Shown: one piece after another, positions 62,501 through 64,000 of the stretch
How positions within the stretch are numbered: position 1 is the stretch's first letter
How the letters are laid out: each line of letters starts with the position of its first letter
NCBI RefSeq assembly: GCF_017741935.1
Contig: NZ_JAGHMH010000021.1
Coordinates: 248,001 to 312,000 of the forward strand
Direction of reading: 5' to 3'
Source of the DNA: Rhizobium sp. 16-449-1b
GTDB lineage: Bacteria > Pseudomonadota > Alphaproteobacteria > Rhizobiales > Rhizobiaceae
DNA length: 64,000 nt
The notes under the pieces: model-generated
Database searches by the model: none
What the model saw: the letters and a program-made list of their open reading frames with translations, nothing else
Told to the model about the DNA's origin: nothing
Program-made: the position numbers and the translations under genes

Positions 62501-62733
62501 CAGCACTTGCCTCGATCTTGGGTGTTGTGCCGCTGGTGGTCGCAACCGGCGCCGGAGCGGGAAGCCGCCAGGCGATCGGCGCCACCGTTCTTGGGGGTCT
62601 GCTTCTCGGCACGGTTCTCGGGCTGGTCGTGATCCCGGTTCTCTACCTGGTTGTTCAGAGCCTTCGCGAAACACTCAAGCAACGGCTCTTCGGCGTCGAA
62701 CCCGATCCGGTCACCAACGTCGCTGCTGAATAG
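59587..62733 (+). CDS. RND multidrug efflux transporter permease (AcrB/MexB type)
   Basis: A 1048-residue HAE1-type pump with twelve helices and two large periplasmic loops. The proton-relay region VILAISLVVDDAIIVVENAQ near residue 405 has the paired Asp of AcrB. ANVQVTASYPGANAQVMTDSVG opens the porter domain and GGFAVLYVLGYSANTITLFA the fourth helix. The pump exports hydrophobic drugs, detergents or metabolites. Its gene is coupled to the adaptor by ATGA. No outer-membrane factor is present, so it probably uses a TolC-like protein encoded elsewhere. Confidence 0.95.
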   Translation: MNISAPFIGRPRFAMVIAVVMLIAGTVALMQIPVAQFPQITPPEVQVTASYPGANAQVMTDSVGAPIEEQVNGVEGMMYMSSSSSDNGTYSLTVTFEAGTDPAIAQVNVQNRLALATPRLPAAVTQAGVTVRSRSSSMLLGLALYSPKGTRDEVFISNYATINIRDAISRLPGVGEAAVFGPTYSMRIWMMPDRMEALGVTAADLMTVIRAQNAQASAGQIGSPPAMTGQQLQLTVTARGRLADAAEFGDIIVRSNRDGGVVRLRDVARVELGAQSYDTASTLNGRPSATVVVYQASDANALAVSNAVLGEVERLSKQFPDDVAYTLVFDTTSFVRETIREIFVTLAITFVLVVAVVYAFLQDWRATVIPTLTIPVSLIGGFAVLYVLGYSANTITLFAVILAISLVVDDAIIVVENAQRLMSEKAMDIRAATLATMQQVTGPIVATTLVLAALFVPVAFLAGITGELYRQFAVTILVTVVFSTVNALTLSPALCVLILRPAPERKTGLFGRMNNGLEASRRFYLSMFMMFARRLVLAGVLFVAVIGGIYGFYRVLPTGFVPAEDQGYLFMNVQLPNAASLERTQQTIAQVSALLQQTPGIANTIGIAGVSMVGGGGSNSGMIISALEPWSERPADQSAFALIAKLRPQLAAISTASIVPFNPPAIPGLGTTGGFDFRLQARAGQSQQALAEVMRDLIIQANRTPGLAGVFSTFSADVPQVYLDIDRKRADLYGVSPAAIFSTLQAHLGSAYIDDFNIFSRVYQVRLQDEPAYRQRIDDIQRLRVRSQSGALVPLQSMISIETIYGPSSVNRYNLFSSASINGQAAAGTSSGQALTIMGNLANETMPDGFGFEWTGLALQEQQSGNETVIILIAGIVFTYLFLVAQYESWSVPVAVMLSVAVAVVGALGALVVGGIDLNIYAQIGMLLLIGLAAKNAILIVEFAKERREEGMSTLDAASEATSQRFRPVLMTALASILGVVPLVVATGAGAGSRQAIGATVLGGLLLGTVLGLVVIPVLYLVVQSLRETLKQRLFGVEPDPVTNVAAE

Positions 62734-62781
62734 GTGCTACCGGCTACACTATCCGGCTCGGCTTTGTTCGGGGGCCGCAGG

Positions 62782-63762
62782 CTACTCCGCCGATGCAGGC
62801 TCAAGCGCTTTGAACGCCCCTCGCCCCAAAAGCATCAGCCATGTCACGAGCACGAAAGTGGAGGTCAGGACCGGCATTGCGATGGGTGTCAGGAAGATGG
62901 CGACCGAGGCCCAGAGCCAGCTGGAAATGACGGCGCCAAAGACCGCATAAGTCAGGCTGCGCCAATTGAAGGCGAGGAAGACACCACATAGCGCCATCGC
63001 TGTGAGAGCGGAGTTGTAGCCGAAGAGACCGTCGCGAACCGCGCCCTCCGGACCGCCATAGACGGCCGCCACCAGCGTGCCGACCACAGCACCGAGCAAC
63101 CCCATCGCGGCGCTGATGCGGGAATTCAAGGCGATGGCGACTATGATGAGGTAGCCGGAAATCCAGTTGTCCTGGAAGAATATCTGCCCGATCGAGGTCC
63201 CTATTCCCTCGTACCAGGTCGCAAAGACATAGGGCACCGTATCGGAAAACTGCTCGGGCGATACCGGCTTTGCCATCGGCCCGGCATCGATCGCGTCGAA
63301 TTTCAGCACCGCAAACAGAAACAGCCATCCGACGAGAACGAAAGGCATGGTCAGAGGTGCGGTCTTGTATGGCGCCAGAACCGCGCCCATGCTGGCGAAA
63401 GCCATAGTCGTGAAGGCAGCGGCGCAGACGAGATAGACGACCATGGCGACCGACGGGATGGCGCCCGTGCGAAAATCCTCGCTGGTGAAGGCAACGAGCG
63501 CCAGGCCGACCAGCGCGCCGTTGAAACCATACAGCCCGTCCCGCATCACAGCCCTGTCGGCCTTCAGAACAAGCGCGGTCGCGGTGCTGGCGATGACGCC
63601 GAGCACGCAGATCGCGGCATAGATCCATGAGTTCCAAACGAGCGCTGCGAGGATGACGAGCCCCGACAGCGGATTGTTCTGAAAGACGACCTGGCCTACG
63701 CCGCGCAGCGACCAATCCACGAAGAACAAGGATGGATGATCACGGAAACGATCCAAATTCAT
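62782..63762 (-). CDS. Urea transporter (UT/SLC14 family)
   Basis: A 326-residue membrane protein with the duplicated UT fold. First half: GVGQVVFQNNPLSGLVILAAL and DGLYGFNGALVGLALV; second half repeats as GIGTSIGQIFFQDNWISGYLIIVA and DGLFGYNSALTAMAL. The FQNNPLSG/FQDNWISG pair and GFNGALVG/GYNSALTA are the urea-selectivity motifs. It lies just downstream of the ureC gene on the same strand, so urea uptake and hydrolysis are coupled. Residues near the pore are conserved; no regulator in view. Confidence 0.92.
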   Translation of the reverse strand: MNLDRFRDHPSLFFVDWSLRGVGQVVFQNNPLSGLVILAALVWNSWIYAAICVLGVIASTATALVLKADRAVMRDGLYGFNGALVGLALVAFTSEDFRTGAIPSVAMVVYLVCAAAFTTMAFASMGAVLAPYKTAPLTMPFVLVGWLFLFAVLKFDAIDAGPMAKPVSPEQFSDTVPYVFATWYEGIGTSIGQIFFQDNWISGYLIIVAIALNSRISAAMGLLGAVVGTLVAAVYGGPEGAVRDGLFGYNSALTAMALCGVFLAFNWRSLTYAVFGAVISSWLWASVAIFLTPIAMPVLTSTFVLVTWLMLLGRGAFKALEPASAE

Positions 63763-63828
63763 TGATCTCTGCTCCTTCGGCTCGGCCCGGAAGCGACAGC
63801 GTGCCTATCCCCCCGGAGTGTTGGTCCG

Positions 63829-63854
63829 GCCCGGGCGCGACCTCACGCCCGGGC
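63829..63854 (+). terminator. Hairpin between ureC and the urea transporter
   Basis: GCCCGGGCG and CGCCCGGGC form a 9-bp GC stem, followed on the plus strand by TTTCCTTTCCC. The T-rich side faces away from the minus-strand genes, so it is more likely a processing or attenuation stem for the ureC transcript than a classic terminator. Confidence 0.45.
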
Positions 63855-63864
63855 TTTCCTTTCC

Positions 63865-64000
63865 CTAGAAAAGGAAATATCGCTGCGACATCGGCAACAC
63901 ATCCGCCGGCTCACAGGTGATCAGCTGGCCATCGACGCGGACATTATAGTTCTGCGGATCGACCTCCAGTTTCGGCGTCAGATTGTTGTGCACCATGTCC
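63865..64000 (-). CDS. ureC: Urease subunit alpha, 3' end
   Basis: The final 45 codons of ureC, the catalytic subunit that hydrolyses urea to ammonia and carbon dioxide. DMVHNNLTPKLEVDPQNYNV and GQLITCEPADVLPMSQRYFLF are the conserved C-terminal sequence of UreC. The rest of the gene lies beyond the window. It is followed on the same strand by a urea transporter, 102 bases away. Confidence 0.93.
   Translation of the reverse strand, partial: DMVHNNLTPKLEVDPQNYNVRVDGQLITCEPADVLPMSQRYFLF

Noticed and set aside
1..64000. tRNA genes, CRISPR arrays, insertion sequences, integration sites
   Set aside because: None recognised on reading; no terminal repeats with transposase genes and no regular spacer arrays.

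Overview
The window looks like a chromosomal or chromid segment of an alphaproteobacterium of the order Hyphomicrobiales, most likely Rhizobiaceae. Supporting signs are an Atu4866-family small protein, a short rhizobial-type FlgD, many ABC importers and LysR/TetR/GntR/AraC regulators, GC-rich coding sequence, and operons with ATGA or GTGA stop-start overlaps. I see no tRNA, rRNA, insertion sequence or CRISPR array. The organism assignment is inference from protein style, not from a search.

Layout. 1-6164: a CUT1-type sugar ABC importer operon (two permeases, ATPase, solute-binding protein, all minus) with two VOC-fold enzymes downstream and a divergent LacI regulator; two LacI-type operator sequences lie between them. 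6201-15732: metabolic genes (2-hydroxyacid dehydrogenase, two tandem HSL-type esterases with a divergent TetR, succinate-semialdehyde dehydrogenase, MFS exporter, two LysR regulators, an Atu4866 protein). 15861-23810: a stress-like block with a molybdopterin oxidoreductase and its cytochrome b, periplasmic proteins, a TetR regulator, a DJ-1/PfpI protein, an orphan flgD and an Asp/Glu racemase. Five copies of one 16-bp operator-like motif lie in this block and seem to define a local TetR regulon.

23879-40254: the most interesting block. A run of eleven minus-strand genes encodes a BMP/nucleoside-type ABC importer, an NAD-dependent epimerase, a nucleoside hydrolase, a two-component flavin monooxygenase (StyA-like plus RutF/HpaC-like reductase), a dihydropyrimidinase-like amidohydrolase, a ribokinase-family kinase and a PNPOx/ferredoxin-reductase fusion. 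Next to it are a second nucleoside hydrolase and a divergent GntR-SDR-HD operon. An identical ATACGA-N12-TCGTAT operator candidate occurs in both promoter regions. Read together this suggests uptake of a nucleoside, cleavage to base and ribose, ribose phosphorylation, and oxygenation plus ring opening of the base. That combination is not a textbook pyrimidine or purine route as far as I know.

40498-46864: a secreted alpha/beta hydrolase, TetR and DUF1348 genes with a palindromic operator, AraC regulator plus divergent MFS exporter, an EamA exporter and a small secreted protein. 46884-58172: AI-2E-type permease, two paralogous SLC13/TrkA-C transporters, a DUF1269 protein, a lipoprotein hydrolase, a Tat-exported amidohydrolase, and two paralogous AraC regulators. 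58460-62733: an RND multidrug efflux adaptor-pump pair. 62782-64000: a urea transporter preceded by the 3' end of ureC (urease alpha).
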